Assembly: GCF_003387155.1 (NCBI RefSeq)
Contig: NZ_QUMT01000001.1
Coordinates: 883,066-947,065, forward strand
Direction: 5' to 3'
DNA from: Roseateles depolymerans
GTDB taxonomy: Bacteria > Pseudomonadota > Gammaproteobacteria > Burkholderiales > Burkholderiaceae_C
DNA: 64,000 bases
The stretch's first letter is position 1, and each line of letters opens with the position of its first letter. Position numbers and translations under genes: made by a program. Shown here piece by piece: positions 7,415-19,665 of this stretch. The notes under the pieces are model-generated. The model was not told the origin of the DNA. It did not search any database and was given only the letters and a program-made list of their open reading frames with translations.

Positions 7415-9889
7415 TTAGCGCGCGCGAGCGTCCCGCCGAATCCAGACCTGCCCGGACAACGCCGGCACGTTCAGCGTCACCCGTCCATCCGCCGGCACCC
7501 GGACTTCCTCGCCCGTCACCGCCGTCTGCAGACGCTGGCCGCGCAGCGCGGGCGGCAGCTCCACCGCCACGGCCTTGGCCTCATCCGCATTGTTCAGCGC
7601 CACCACCGCAGCCTGAGCGCCATCGCGCCGCAGCAGCACGATCAGATGCTCGTCCAGCAGCAGCGGCGCCTCCAGGCTCCCACGCCGCAGGACAGGCCAT
7701 TGCCGCCGCATCGCCACCAACTGCGCCACCTGCGCCTTGAGCGCCTCGTCGGGATGCCCGCCCAGGTCCGGCCAGGGATAAGGCGCGCGGTTGTACGGAT
7801 CGTCGCCGCCGGTCACGCCCACCTCGTCCCCGTAGTAGATCGTCGGAGCCCCTGGCCAGGTCATCTGGAACCAGATCGCCAGCAGCAGTCGGCGTTTGGC
7901 CAGTGCCATCGCCTCCGGGCTTGCGCCTTCTTCACCGCCCAGATGGTGCAGGGCCCGCGGCTGGTCATGTGTCGACAACAGGTTCATCGAGGCCGACAGC
8001 GCCTGCGCCGGATAGGCCTCCCGCAGCAACTCCAGGTTCTGGTAGAGCCGGTCCGCCCGGCCACCCGCGGCATAGTCCAGCACCGTGTTGCGGAAGATGT
8101 AGTTCATCGTTCCGTCGAAGCTATCCCCCAGGAAGAACTTGCTCGCATCGAACCAGGTTTCCGCAATGGTGAGGGCGTCCGGTCGATGGCCTTTCACCGC
8201 GCGGCGCCACCCCCGCCAGAAATCATCCGGCACATACGGCGCCACATCCATGCGCCATCCGGCCGCGCCATGGTCCAGCCAGAACTGGGTCACCGAGTCC
8301 GGCGCCTCGAAGGCGAAGCGGCGGAAGTCCTTGCTGGCCTTGTTCAGCTCCGGCAGGTCCTTCACATCCATCCAGCCCTTGAACTGGCGGTCCGGGTCAG
8401 TCTGGGTGGTGTCGAAGCTGAACCAGCTTGCGTAGGGAGACGCCAAATTGACGCGGCCCCCGTCGAATGCACCGCCCGCCGGGTAGTTGTTGAAGCGATT
8501 GAAGTAGGGCGAATCGGCGCCGACATGGTTCAGCGACGTGTCCGGAATCACGCGGATGCCGCGACGGGCCGCCTCCACGGTGAGCCGCTTGAAATCGTCA
8601 TTGCTGCCGAAGGCCGGGTCGATGCGCTTGTAGTCCGCCGTGTCGTACTTGTGGTTGCTGGCCGCCTTGAAGAGCGGCGTGAGGTACAGCGCATTGGCGC
8701 CCAGCGCGCGGATGTCATCCAGCTTGTCGATCAGCCCGGCGAGGTCGCCGCCGTAGAAGTCGTTGTTGTAGACCGCATCGGAGCCGTCGCCGCTGCCTGG
8801 CTTGTAGGGCCGGTCCATCCAGTTCGTGTGGAACTCGATGTCGTGATCCTGGTAGCGGTCGCGGCCGGGCTTGGGATCATTGGCCCGGTCGCCATTGCGG
8901 AAGCGCTCGGGGAAGACGTAGTAGTAGACGGCATCCCGCGCCCAGTCCGGGACGGTGAAATCGGGCGCGTGGATCGTCTGCCGATAGCGGCGGATGCGGC
9001 GCTTCTCGGCCGGCATCTCGTCGATCATGCCCACGCCCATCGAGCCCTTCTCGCGGGTCCAGTAGATGCTGTCCTTGTTGTTGCCGTAGACGTAGCGCCG
9101 TCCGTCGATGGTGACCACGAAGTAATAGCCATACACCGCCGGGGCGCCGAAGCGGTGGCGCACTGACCAGCGCTCACGCCCCTGTCCATCCAGCGCGCCG
9201 GGCATGCGGTGCAATGGGGCGCGGGCCTGCTCGGTGTAGTCGAGCACGTCCTGATGGCCTTCCAGCCGCCGCTTGTCGACGACCAGCTCCATGCGGGTCA
9301 CGCCGGGAAGGGCTTTCACCTCGAACTCCACCCAGCTGCCCGAGGGCAAGGCGCCGAAGGGCCGCTTGAAGGACGTGCTGCGGGAATCGAAGCGCACGCT
9401 CAGTGCCACCGGATCGGTCACGCTGCTGGCGTTGGGGTCGGGCGGCGGAAAGGCGGAGCAGGCCGCGGGTGCAGGCGGGCAAGGGACGATGGTCAGGGAC
9501 GGCGTGCCCTGCGCCCATCGCAGCTCCACGCGGTGCAGGCCGCCGTCGAACCGCCGCTGGACGGCGGAGCCCTTGATCGTCATCGCGCGCGGGTCACCGC
9601 CGAAGTCAGCATCGGGGGACCAGTCCTCGTCGCCGATCTTGAACGACTGCTCGCCCTTGAGCGTCGTGATGAGTTCGTGATGGTCACAAGCCCAGTAGAG
9701 CCGCTGGGCATCCGGCGCCGACCAGTTGTTGAGCGTGCCGCGCAGGTAGAGGTCCCGGCCCGATAGCGGGGGTGAGGTGCAGGCCGCAGAGCCCACGGGG
9801 GCCGATGCTGTTGGCACCGGCTCCGAGCCTAGCGCCCATGCCGACGACGCCAGTAGAGATCCGACCAGACCGACGACAAACCTGTCCAT
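7415..9889 (-). CDS. Secreted GH13 neopullulanase-like alpha-glucan hydrolase
   Basis: An 824-residue exported enzyme, last gene of the malKEFG operon (16 bp after malG). The ATG is preceded by AGGAG seven bases away. Signal peptide at 1-20 (...SSAWA). Residues 44-140 form a small domain (DLYLRGTLNNW, then QSFKIGDEDW) like the N-terminal starch-associated module of pullulanases. Residues 160-300 look like a second beta-sandwich module. The catalytic barrel spans about 310-720 with nucleophile Asp548 (GWRMDV), acid/base Glu577 (TIAETWF) and Asp642 (LLSTHDQPR). A C-terminal beta domain ends the protein. The motif set fits neopullulanase/cyclomaltodextrinase types. It probably produces maltodextrins outside the inner membrane for the adjacent transporter. 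Substrate is not provable from sequence. Confidence 0.85.
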   Translation of the reverse strand: MDRFVVGLVGSLLASSAWALGSEPVPTASAPVGSAACTSPPLSGRDLYLRGTLNNWSAPDAQRLYWACDHHELITTLKGEQSFKIGDEDWSPDADFGGDPRAMTIKGSAVQRRFDGGLHRVELRWAQGTPSLTIVPCPPAPAACSAFPPPDPNASSVTDPVALSVRFDSRSTSFKRPFGALPSGSWVEFEVKALPGVTRMELVVDKRRLEGHQDVLDYTEQARAPLHRMPGALDGQGRERWSVRHRFGAPAVYGYYFVVTIDGRRYVYGNNKDSIYWTREKGSMGVGMIDEMPAEKRRIRRYRQTIHAPDFTVPDWARDAVYYYVFPERFRNGDRANDPKPGRDRYQDHDIEFHTNWMDRPYKPGSGDGSDAVYNNDFYGGDLAGLIDKLDDIRALGANALYLTPLFKAASNHKYDTADYKRIDPAFGSNDDFKRLTVEAARRGIRVIPDTSLNHVGADSPYFNRFNNYPAGGAFDGGRVNLASPYASWFSFDTTQTDPDRQFKGWMDVKDLPELNKASKDFRRFAFEAPDSVTQFWLDHGAAGWRMDVAPYVPDDFWRGWRRAVKGHRPDALTIAETWFDASKFFLGDSFDGTMNYIFRNTVLDYAAGGRADRLYQNLELLREAYPAQALSASMNLLSTHDQPRALHHLGGEEGASPEAMALAKRRLLLAIWFQMTWPGAPTIYYGDEVGVTGGDDPYNRAPYPWPDLGGHPDEALKAQVAQLVAMRRQWPVLRRGSLEAPLLLDEHLIVLLRRDGAQAAVVALNNADEAKAVAVELPPALRGQRLQTAVTGEEVRVPADGRVTLNVPALSGQVWIRRDARAR

Positions 9890-9905
9890 CCGACGCTCCT
9901 GCCCT

Positions 9906-10796
9906 TCAGCCCTTCACGCCACCCGCGGTCAGGCCCGAGACGATCCACCGCTGCGCGATGGTGAACACCAGCGTGATCGGCAGCCCCGACAGGACCGCCG
10001 CCGCCGCGAAGTCGCCCCACAGGAAGCGCTGGTCATGCAGGAAGTACTTGGAGCCGACCGCCAGGGTCAGGTTGCCTTCCTCCCGCAGCAGCACCGAAGC
10101 GACCGGGTATTCGATGATGACCCCGATGAAGGCCAGCACGAACACCACCATCAAAATGGGCACGGCCATGGGCAGCAGCACCAGCCGGAAGGCCTGCCAG
10201 TGGGTGGCGCCATCCACCTTGGCGTTCTCCTCGATCTCCACCGGAATGGTTTCGAAGTAGCCCTTGATGGTCCAGATGTGCGTGGCCACGCCGCCCAGGT
10301 AGGCCACCACCAGCCCCGCGTGGGTCTCGATGCCCAGCCAGGGCACATAAGCTCCGATGGTCTCGAAGATGGCATAGATGGCCACCAGCGCCAGCACCGC
10401 CGGAAACATCTGCAGCAGCAACATGCTGTTGAGGATGGTGCTCTTGAACCGGAAACGCAGCCGCGCAAAGGCATAGGCGGCCGTGGTGGAGAACGCCACG
10501 ATGGCCACGGCCGAGATGGTCGCCACCTTGATCGAATTCCACAGCCAGGTCAGCACCGGGAAGGGCGGTTGCACCAGGGTTCCGTCGGGCGCCTGGTAGG
10601 GAATGCCCAGCGCCAGTTTCCAGTGCTCCAGGCTGATCTCGGTCGGGATCAACTGGCCGGTGGCGAAGTTGCCGGGCCGCAGCGAGATCGAGATCACCGC
10701 CAGCAACGGGAACAGCGTGATCGCCAGGAATCCCCATAGCAGCGCATGCGCCGCCCACACCCGCCAGCGGGCCTGCTTGCCTCGAACGATGGCCAT
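9906..10796 (-). CDS. malG: Maltose/maltodextrin ABC transporter permease MalG
   Basis: A 296-residue inner-membrane permease, the same length as E. coli MalG, with about six membrane segments. The cytoplasmic EAA loop that docks on MalK is visible as [20 protein letters not shown]. Landmarks such as [20 protein letters not shown] and the C-terminal [10 protein letters not shown] are typical of MalG. It pairs with MalF to form the translocation pore. The ATG is preceded by GGGAG at good spacing, 16 bp after malF. Confidence 0.93.
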   Translation of the reverse strand: MAIVRGKQARWRVWAAHALLWGFLAITLFPLLAVISISLRPGNFATGQLIPTEISLEHWKLALGIPYQAPDGTLVQPPFPVLTWLWNSIKVATISAVAIVAFSTTAAYAFARLRFRFKSTILNSMLLLQMFPAVLALVAIYAIFETIGAYVPWLGIETHAGLVVAYLGGVATHIWTIKGYFETIPVEIEENAKVDGATHWQAFRLVLLPMAVPILMVVFVLAFIGVIIEYPVASVLLREEGNLTLAVGSKYFLHDQRFLWGDFAAAAVLSGLPITLVFTIAQRWIVSGLTAGGVKG

Positions 10797-10812
10797 CAGA
10801 GGGCTCCCTTGC

Positions 10813-12465
10813 TCATGATTGTTTCCTCATCAGCCGCAGGTTGAGCAGCGACATCGCCGCGACCAGGAAGAAGATCAGCGTCGAGATGGCGGCGGCCAGG
10901 CCGAAGTCCGAGCCTGAATCGCGGAAGGCGATGCGGTAGGTGTAGCTCACCAGGATGTCGGTCTGCCCCGCCGGGATCTTGCTGGAAAGATAGTCCGGCC
11001 GCCCGTCGGTCAGCAGCGCGATCACGACGAAGTTGTTGAAGTTGAAGGCAAACGCGGCCACCAGCAGCGGCGACAGCGGCTTGATGATCAGCGGCGCGGT
11101 GATCTTGAAGAAGTTGGTCAGCGGCCCGGCGCCAGCAATGGCCGATGCCTCATACAGGTCGGCTGGAATGGCCTTGAGCAGGCCGGCCGCCAGAATCATG
11201 ATGTAGGGATAGCCCAGCCAGACGTTGACGATCAGCAGCATGGTCTTGGCCAGCAGCGGATCGGCAAACCAGGCCGGTTTCACCCCGAACAGCGCATCCA
11301 AAATGGCATTGATCTCGCCGAAGTTCTGGTTGAAAAGCCCCTTGAACACCAGGATGCTGATGAAGCCCGGCACCGCATACGGCAGGAACAGCAGCGTGCG
11401 GTAGGTGCCGCGAAAACGCAGGTCTTCCCAATTGAGCAGCACCGCCAGCATCATGCCAATGGCCGTGGCGAACACGACGGTGAGCAGCGAGAACACCACC
11501 GTCCAGGTAAAGATGGAGAGGAAGGGGCCGCGGAAGTCCGCGTCCAGCACCATGCGGGCATAGTTCTGCCAGCCCACCATCACCTTGTAGCCGGGCTGCA
11601 GATGCTCGCCCGCCTGGTTCTCGTAGTAGCCGGTGCGGCCGTTGGGTGCAAAGCGCTGGCCATCAACGGTGCGCACCAGGCTGCCATCCGTCTGCTCCTC
11701 GAAGTGGCGGCGAATCGGCCCGAATTCGCGCAGCCCCAGGTAGTGCAGGGTGTCCGCCTCACTCGATTCACCCGGCAGATGCAGGCGTAGCCGGGCCAGG
11801 GCCTCGCGGTGCTGCACCAGGTCCCGCAGGGACAGGGCAGGGCCCATGTCCCCATCGGCCGCCTGCGCGGCCGGCAGCAGCGTGACGTCCACCGGCTTGT
11901 CGCCGCGCAGCGCCAGCGGCGGCGTGACCCATTCCAGCGCGCCGGTGTCCGGATGGCGCAGCACCAGCCGGAACTCGCGGCCCTGGGCATGCAGGGCATA
12001 GTCCCGCACGCGGTCGGGCACCGCTTCATGCTGGTCCAGCAGATAGTCGCGCACCCGCTCCTGGCTCAACAGGTGGGCCGAGGAGTAGTTGGTGAAGCCG
12101 ATCTGCGTGGTGTAGAGCAGCGGAAAGGCGATGAACACCAGCATGCCGGTGACGCCCGGGAACAGATACCGCCAGGCAAAGCCGTTCTGGTTCAGGTAGA
12201 TGCCAAAGCCGGCGCCAAACAGGGCCAGCGTGCCCAGCGCCCACCAGGTCTGCCCGCCGGCATACAAGGTGTAGACGAGGTAGAGCGCCGCCAGGGCGAC
12301 CCCCGCCACCACCGGCCAGTAGAGCCATCCGGCCACACGCGCCAGCAGGCTGGGCGGCTGCACGGTGTAGGCATGGGCCAGCGGGGAGTCGGTCAGCGAG
12401 ACGCGCGGCCCGGCGTCCAGGGGCGATGGCGGCAGCGGCGTCGGGGGAGCAGTGGTGGCATTCAT
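10813..12465 (-). CDS. malF: Maltose/maltodextrin ABC transporter permease MalF
   Basis: A 550-residue inner-membrane permease (E. coli MalF is 514). It has N-terminal membrane segments, then the large periplasmic P2 loop characteristic of MalF (about residues 125-320, mostly hydrophilic), then the transport core. The EAA loop reads [20 protein letters not shown]. The start ATG overlaps the malE stop as ATGA, indicating translational coupling. The P2 loop contacts MalE and separates this protein from generic sugar permeases, supporting a maltodextrin substrate. Confidence 0.93.
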   Translation of the reverse strand: MNATTAPPTPLPPSPLDAGPRVSLTDSPLAHAYTVQPPSLLARVAGWLYWPVVAGVALAALYLVYTLYAGGQTWWALGTLALFGAGFGIYLNQNGFAWRYLFPGVTGMLVFIAFPLLYTTQIGFTNYSSAHLLSQERVRDYLLDQHEAVPDRVRDYALHAQGREFRLVLRHPDTGALEWVTPPLALRGDKPVDVTLLPAAQAADGDMGPALSLRDLVQHREALARLRLHLPGESSEADTLHYLGLREFGPIRRHFEEQTDGSLVRTVDGQRFAPNGRTGYYENQAGEHLQPGYKVMVGWQNYARMVLDADFRGPFLSIFTWTVVFSLLTVVFATAIGMMLAVLLNWEDLRFRGTYRTLLFLPYAVPGFISILVFKGLFNQNFGEINAILDALFGVKPAWFADPLLAKTMLLIVNVWLGYPYIMILAAGLLKAIPADLYEASAIAGAGPLTNFFKITAPLIIKPLSPLLVAAFAFNFNNFVVIALLTDGRPDYLSSKIPAGQTDILVSYTYRIAFRDSGSDFGLAAAISTLIFFLVAAMSLLNLRLMRKQS

Positions 12466-13655
12466 GGCTTGAGCAGCATGCGGCCCGAAGCACCGTCCAG
12501 CGCGTCCTTGGGGCTTTGCAGTCCGTTGGTGATGGCCTCCAGGGCCGCATCCATCGCGGTCCAGAAGCGTCCCACTTCAGGGATGTTGGGAATCGGGGCG
12601 CCGACGCGGGCGTTCTCCATCGTGGCCCGGATCAGCGGATTGACCGACAGCTCCGCATAAAACGCCTTGTTGGCCGGCACGCCGATGGGCACGTCGGCAT
12701 CCAGCACCTTCAGCGACTCGGGGCGCATCAGGTGCCATTCGATGAATTCGCGGGCCAGGTCCTTGTTGCGCGAGGGCGCGGCGATCATGCAGCCCAGCAC
12801 GCCCACGAACGAGCGCGACGGCTTGCCCGCCACGGCCGATGGAATCGGCGCCACGCCGAAGTCGATGCCTGCCTTGCGGGCGTTGTCCCAGGCCCAGGGG
12901 CCGGAGATCATCATCGCCACCTCGCCGCGGGCGAAGCCGGACTCCATCTCGGCGTATCGCGCGCCTTTGGGCATGACGCCGTCCTTGATCAGACGGTCCA
13001 GCACCTGCGCGCCGGCCAGGGCGCCGTCGTTGTTGACCTGCACCTGCGCCGGGTCGAAATCGCCCTGCGCATTGCGGTTGAAGATCACACCCCCAGCACC
13101 GGCCAGGATGGGCCAGGTGAAGAAGCTCTTGTTGTAGTCCCACAGGATGGCGCTCTTGCCGCGGGCCTTGAGCGTGCGGTCCAGCGCCACCACCTGCTCG
13201 AAGGTGGCCGGCGGCTGCTTCACCAGCGCCTTGTTGTAGATCAGGCCGCTGGCTTCGATGGCGATCGGATAGCCCCAGAAGCGCCCCTGGTAGCGGAAGG
13301 CCTCCCAGGTGGTGGGCTCGAGCTCTTCATACAGTTGTCGGCGCGGTTGCACCGGCGTGATCAGGCCGGCCTTGGCCCATTCGCCGACGCGGTCATGCGG
13401 CCAGCAGAAGATGTCGGGCCCCTTGCCGGCGCCGGTGGCCTGCTGGAACTTGTCCGGCGCATCGACCGGATGCTCCACCACCACCTTCACGCCAGAGGCC
13501 TGCTCAAAGGCATTGCCCACCTTCTGCAGGCCGTTGTAGGCCTTGTCGCCATTGATCCAGACCAGCAGGCGCGGCGCTGTTTCTGCGTGGGCCACGGACG
13601 GCAGGCCCATCGGCGCCAGCAGCGTCACCGCGAGTGCCCAGCCAGCCGCTCTCAT
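12462..13655 (-). CDS. malE: Periplasmic maltose/maltodextrin-binding protein MalE
   Basis: A 397-residue binding protein with signal peptide (MRAAGWALAVTLLAPMGLPS, cleavage after VAHA near residue 24). Maltose-binding landmarks are LLVWINGDKAYNGLQKVG at the mature N-terminus, GKGPDIFCWPHDRVGEWA and MISGPWAWDNARKAGIDFGV. The frame stays open further upstream, but the ATG at 13655 both overlaps the malK stop (ATGA) and gives the correct signal peptide. It captures maltodextrins in the periplasm and delivers them to MalFG. Confidence 0.93.
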   Translation of the reverse strand: MRAAGWALAVTLLAPMGLPSVAHAETAPRLLVWINGDKAYNGLQKVGNAFEQASGVKVVVEHPVDAPDKFQQATGAGKGPDIFCWPHDRVGEWAKAGLITPVQPRRQLYEELEPTTWEAFRYQGRFWGYPIAIEASGLIYNKALVKQPPATFEQVVALDRTLKARGKSAILWDYNKSFFTWPILAGAGGVIFNRNAQGDFDPAQVQVNNDGALAGAQVLDRLIKDGVMPKGARYAEMESGFARGEVAMMISGPWAWDNARKAGIDFGVAPIPSAVAGKPSRSFVGVLGCMIAAPSRNKDLAREFIEWHLMRPESLKVLDADVPIGVPANKAFYAELSVNPLIRATMENARVGAPIPNIPEVGRFWTAMDAALEAITNGLQSPKDALDGASGRMLLKP

Positions 13656-14752
13656 GCCGGCACTCCGAGGCGGCGGAAGGCCAGGCCCTGGGCATCGAAC
13701 AGATACGCTGCCTCCGGCGGCACGCACAGGGCAAGCTCATCGCCCGAACGCACACGCGTGCGACCGTCAAACTCGCAGGTCAGCGCCTCTTCCACACCGG
13801 GGTAGTCGCAGTAGGCATGGGTGGAGCCGCCCAGCGATTCCACGAAGGTCACGCGGGTCTGCAGCAGGTTGCTGTCGCCGCCCACCTGGAAATGTTCCGG
13901 GCGGATGCCCAGCGTCACCTTGTCGCCGGCACGGGCGCGCGCCGCATCCACCTGCGCGCGGATCAGCGCCCCGCCTTGCAGCCGGACCACGGCATGGGCG
14001 GCGGATGCCTCCACCACCTCGGCCGCCACGAAGTTCATCCGCGGGCTGCCGATGAATCCAGCCACGAAGAGGTTGTCCGGATGCTCATAGAGCTCCATGG
14101 GCGTGCCCACCTGCTCGATCCGTCCCGCCGACAGCACGACGATCCGGTCGGCCAGCGTCATGGCCTCCACCTGGTCGTGGGTCACATAGACCATGGTGGT
14201 CTTCAGGTCCTCATGCAGCTTGGCAAACTCATAGCGCATGCGCACCCGCAGGGCCGCGTCCAGGTTGGACAGGGGTTCGTCGAAGAGGAAGACTTCCGGC
14301 TTGCGCACGATCGCGCGGCCGATGGCCACCCGCTGGCGCTGGCCACCGGACAGATCCTTGGGCTTGCGGTCCAGCAGATGCTCGATGTGCAGGATGCGCG
14401 CGGCATACCGCACCGCGCGTTCGATCTCGTCCTTGGGCACCTTGGCCAGCTTCAGCCCGAACGCCATGTTCTCGTAGAGATTCATGTGCGGGTAGAGGGC
14501 GTAGCTCTGGAAGACCATGGCGATACCGCGCTCGGCCGGTGGCACCTCGTTGACGAGGCGGCCCCCAATGCGCATTTCTCCGCCGGTGATGTCTTCCAGG
14601 CCGGCGATGGTGCGCAGCAGGGTGGACTTGCCGCAGCCCGAGGGACCCACGAACACCATGAATTCGCCGTCCCGGATCTCCAGGTCGATGCCATGCAGGA
14701 TCTTGGTCTCACCATAGGCCTTGACCACGGCTTGCAGCTTCACGTCCGCCAC
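13652..14752 (-). CDS. malK: Maltose/maltodextrin ABC transporter ATPase MalK
   Basis: A 366-residue ATPase. Walker A GPSGCGKST lies near residue 36, the ABC signature is LSGGQRQRVAIGRAIVRKPE, Walker B FLFDEPLSNLD follows, and the H-loop is VYVTHDQVEAM. The C-terminal ~130 residues form the MalK-type regulatory OB-fold domain (GIRPEHFQV). The start is GTG, directly preceded by GGAGGT with a five-base spacer. It is the first gene of malK-malE-malF-malG-GH13, unlike the divergent E. coli arrangement. It powers MalFG and may also bind a regulator, as in E. coli. Confidence 0.93.
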   Translation of the reverse strand: MADVKLQAVVKAYGETKILHGIDLEIRDGEFMVFVGPSGCGKSTLLRTIAGLEDITGGEMRIGGRLVNEVPPAERGIAMVFQSYALYPHMNLYENMAFGLKLAKVPKDEIERAVRYAARILHIEHLLDRKPKDLSGGQRQRVAIGRAIVRKPEVFLFDEPLSNLDAALRVRMRYEFAKLHEDLKTTMVYVTHDQVEAMTLADRIVVLSAGRIEQVGTPMELYEHPDNLFVAGFIGSPRMNFVAAEVVEASAAHAVVRLQGGALIRAQVDAARARAGDKVTLGIRPEHFQVGGDSNLLQTRVTFVESLGGSTHAYCDYPGVEEALTCEFDGRTRVRSGDELALCVPPEAAYLFDAQGLAFRRLGVPA

Positions 14753-14861
14753 TTGATACCTCCGCAGCGACCCGCCGGAACGGGTACTGCCTGTCTCGCT
14801 CGTTTAGATATGGATGTGACGGCATGGCGAGACGGTCATGAACCGCCTCGCTGCTGTCATT

Positions 14862-14876
14862 TGTAGAGAATATACA
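14862..14876 (+). promoter_or_regulatory. Candidate glucan-regulon operator, site 1
   Basis: TGTAGAGAATATACA, an imperfect inverted repeat 110 bp upstream of malK. It shares the TGTAG start and TAC near the end with three other sites in front of glucan genes in this window. Confidence 0.45.
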
Positions 14877-14971
14877 TGGCGCACTGCGGCGTCACAACGC
14901 GGCAAACCGCATGTGTTCGCAGGCGAATTCATATGAATCAAACACTTGGCGATGTGTTCGGGATAACCCGA

Positions 14972-14986
14972 TGTAGTCAAACTACA
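14972..14986 (+). promoter_or_regulatory. Candidate glucan-regulon operator, site 2
   Basis: TGTAGTCAAACTACA is a perfect inverted repeat with 6-bp arms around CAA, 86 bp upstream of the glgP start. A further half site ACTACA follows at 14991. It is the best-formed of the four sites. Confidence 0.6.
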
Positions 14987-15071
14987 GAAAACTACAAGCG
15001 CTTGGGTGATACTTCAGCCGTCTACCGCACTGTAGAGGTCGCGCGCTGCCGGCCCCATCGCTGAACACCCT

Positions 15072-17576
15072 ATGACTGCCGCCTCCCGTGCCCTGTCCAC
15101 CTTTCCCACCGGTGATGCCATGACGACTCCCACCGCCTCTTCCGACCTGAGCGTCGCTTTCCAACTGGCGCTGCAGCGCGAATTGCATGTGGGCGGCGAA
15201 TCCGCCAGTCCGCAGGCCTTGCTGCGCGCCGCTGCTCATGCCTGCCGTGAACTGCTGGCCCAGCGCTGGGCGGACACGCAGGCCGAAGATGCCCGTCGCG
15301 GCCTGAAGGCCTCGGTGCGCCGCGTGCATTACCTGTCGATGGAATTCCTGATGGGCCGCGCGCTGGGCAATGCGCTGGCGGCCCTGGGGCTGGAAGACAC
15401 CGTGCGCGGCGCCTTCACGGCCGAAGGCCACACACTGCCGGACGTGCTCGAACGCGAGCCGGATGCCGCACTGGGCAACGGCGGCCTCGGCCGTCTGGCC
15501 GCCTGCTTCCTGGACTCCTTTGCGGAGCTGGGCCTGCCGTCGTTCGGCTACGGCCTGCGCTACCAATACGGGATGTTTGCGCAGGGCATCCAGAACGGCC
15601 GCCAGGTCGAAGCGCCGGATGACTGGATGGCGCAGGGCAACCCTTGGGAAGTGATGCGGCCCGAGCTGCGCTACCTGGTCGGTTTTGGTGGCCATGTGGA
15701 AGTGGATGCCGGCGGTGCCCGCCGCTGGGTGCCGGCCGACCATCTGGTCGCCCAGGCCTATGACTTCATCGTGCCGGCGCACCACACGCAGCGTGTCTCG
15801 ACGCTGCGCCAGTGGCATGCCCAGGCCGAAGCGCCGATTGACTTTGCCGCCTTCTGCCGCGGGGACCATCACGCCGCTGCGGCCCACCGCGTCGCGGCCG
15901 ATGCGATCAACTGGGTGCTGTATCCCGACGACAGCACCGAGGCCGGCCGCCTGCTGCGCCTGAAGCAGGAGGCCTTCCTGGTCAGCGCGTCGCTGCAGGA
16001 CCTGATCGCCCGTCACCTGCAGGAATTCGGCACGCTGGAGCAACTGGGCCGCGCCAATGCCATCCACCTGAACGACACCCATCCCGCGCTGGCCCCGGCC
16101 GAGCTGATGCGGCTGCTGCTGGATGAACACGGCATGTCGTGGGACCAGGCCTGGTCCATCACCCGCCAGGCGGTCAGCTACACCAACCACACGCTGATGC
16201 CCGAAGCGCTGGAGACCTGGCCGGTGCGCCTCTTCGAGGCCCTGCTGCCGCGTCATCTGGAAATCATCTACGAGATCAACCACCGCTTCCTGGAGCAGGT
16301 GAAGCAGCAGTACCCGGGCGACGGGGAGCTGGTGCGCCGGGTCTCGCTCATCGACGAAGGCGGGCACCAGGGCAACTGGGGCGGCGAGCGCCGGGTGCGC
16401 ATGGCCTCGCTGGCCATCGTGGCGTCGCACCGCGTCAACGGCGTGGCGGCGCTGCATTCGGAGCTGATGGTGCAGACCATCTTTGCCGACTATGCGCGGC
16501 TGTTCCCCGAGCGCTTCCACAACGTCACCAATGGCGTCACCCCGCGCCGCTGGCTGCAGCAGGCCAACCCCGGCCTGTCCGCGCTGCTGGACCGCAACAT
16601 CGGCATCGGATGGCGCCAGCGTCTGGATGAGCTGGGGCGTCTCACGCCGCTGGCCGCCGACCCCGCGCTGGGCGAGTCGCTCATGGCCGTCAAGCGCGAG
16701 AACAAGCAGCGCCTGGCCGACCGTATCCGTCGTGACCTGGGCGTGACGGTGGCCGTGGACAGCCTGTTTGACGTGCAGATCAAGCGCATCCACGAATACA
16801 AGCGGCAGCTCCTGAATGTGCTGCATGTGATCGCGCGTTATCAGGCCATCCTCGCCAACCCGACCGCGGACTGGGTGCCCCGCACGGTGATCATCTCGGG
16901 CAAGGCGGCCTCGGCCTATGTGATGGCCAAGTCCATCATCCAACTGGCGCATGACGTGGGCCGTGTGATCAACAGCGACCCGCGCGTGGGCGACCGCCTG
17001 AAGCTGGTCTTCCTGCCCAATTACGGCGTGAGCCTGGCCGAGCTGATCATTCCGGCGGCTGACCTGTCGGAGCAGATCTCCACCGCCGGCACCGAAGCGT
17101 CCGGCACCGGCAACATGAAGTTCGCCCTGAACGGCGCACTGACCATCGGCACCTGGGACGGCGCCAACATCGAGATGGCCGAGTCCTTCGGCGAAGAGCA
17201 CATGTTCACCTTCGGCCTGCGGACCGAGGCGGTGGAAGCGCTCAAGCAGGTGGGCTACGAGCCGCGCCACTATGTGGAGCAGAACCCGCAGCTGCGCGCC
17301 GTCATCGAGGCGATCTCGCGCGGCGACTTCTCGCAGGGCGATTCCGGCCGTTACCGCGCGCTGGTCGACAAGCTGCTGAACCAGGACATCTACCTGCTGA
17401 TGGCCGACTTCGCCGACTATGTGAAGGCGCAGGAGCGGGTGGACGCGCTGTTCCGCGATCCGGTGGCCTGGGCGCGCTGCGTGCTGCTGAACATGGCGGG
17501 CATGGGGCTGTTCTCGTCGGACCGTACGATCGAGGAATACGTGGACCGCGTCTGGTCTGCCAAGAGCCTGGGGTGA
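15072..17576 (+). CDS. glgP: Glycogen/maltodextrin phosphorylase
   Basis: An 834-residue GT35 phosphorylase releasing glucose-1-phosphate from alpha-1,4-glucan ends. Landmarks are SMEFLMGRALGNAL, AALGNGGLGRLAACFLDS, IHLNDTHPALAPAELMRLL, NVTNGVTPRRWL and the pyridoxal-phosphate segment EASGTGNMKFALNG with its lysine near residue 682. Length matches E. coli GlgP/MalP (about 800-815). An alternative ATG lies at 15120 (MTTPTASSDL); neither has a clear ribosome-binding site. First gene of glgP-glgB-glgX-malQ, divergent from malK and probably controlled by the TGTAG sites upstream. Confidence 0.93.
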   Translation: MTAASRALSTFPTGDAMTTPTASSDLSVAFQLALQRELHVGGESASPQALLRAAAHACRELLAQRWADTQAEDARRGLKASVRRVHYLSMEFLMGRALGNALAALGLEDTVRGAFTAEGHTLPDVLEREPDAALGNGGLGRLAACFLDSFAELGLPSFGYGLRYQYGMFAQGIQNGRQVEAPDDWMAQGNPWEVMRPELRYLVGFGGHVEVDAGGARRWVPADHLVAQAYDFIVPAHHTQRVSTLRQWHAQAEAPIDFAAFCRGDHHAAAAHRVAADAINWVLYPDDSTEAGRLLRLKQEAFLVSASLQDLIARHLQEFGTLEQLGRANAIHLNDTHPALAPAELMRLLLDEHGMSWDQAWSITRQAVSYTNHTLMPEALETWPVRLFEALLPRHLEIIYEINHRFLEQVKQQYPGDGELVRRVSLIDEGGHQGNWGGERRVRMASLAIVASHRVNGVAALHSELMVQTIFADYARLFPERFHNVTNGVTPRRWLQQANPGLSALLDRNIGIGWRQRLDELGRLTPLAADPALGESLMAVKRENKQRLADRIRRDLGVTVAVDSLFDVQIKRIHEYKRQLLNVLHVIARYQAILANPTADWVPRTVIISGKAASAYVMAKSIIQLAHDVGRVINSDPRVGDRLKLVFLPNYGVSLAELIIPAADLSEQISTAGTEASGTGNMKFALNGALTIGTWDGANIEMAESFGEEHMFTFGLRTEAVEALKQVGYEPRHYVEQNPQLRAVIEAISRGDFSQGDSGRYRALVDKLLNQDIYLLMADFADYVKAQERVDALFRDPVAWARCVLLNMAGMGLFSSDRTIEEYVDRVWSAKSLG

Positions 17577-17655
17577 TCCCCGCCAACGCGTGGGGGGCGC
17601 ATCACGCGGCCCCTGCGCGCTGCAGAAGTGACCGTTAGGAAGTTGTCTCTCCGCC

Positions 17656-19664
<2,009 letters not shown>

Positions 19665-19665
<1 letters not shown>

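Larger units (their letters stand above)
14753..15071. promoter_or_regulatory. Divergent control region between malK and glgP
   Basis: A 319-bp gene-free stretch with two candidate operators (14862-14876 and 14972-14986), extra half sites (ACTACA at 14991-14996; TGTAG at 15031-15035) and lower GC than the flanks. The left site overlaps a TATATT that could serve as the malK -10. No coding frame here looks real. Confidence 0.65.
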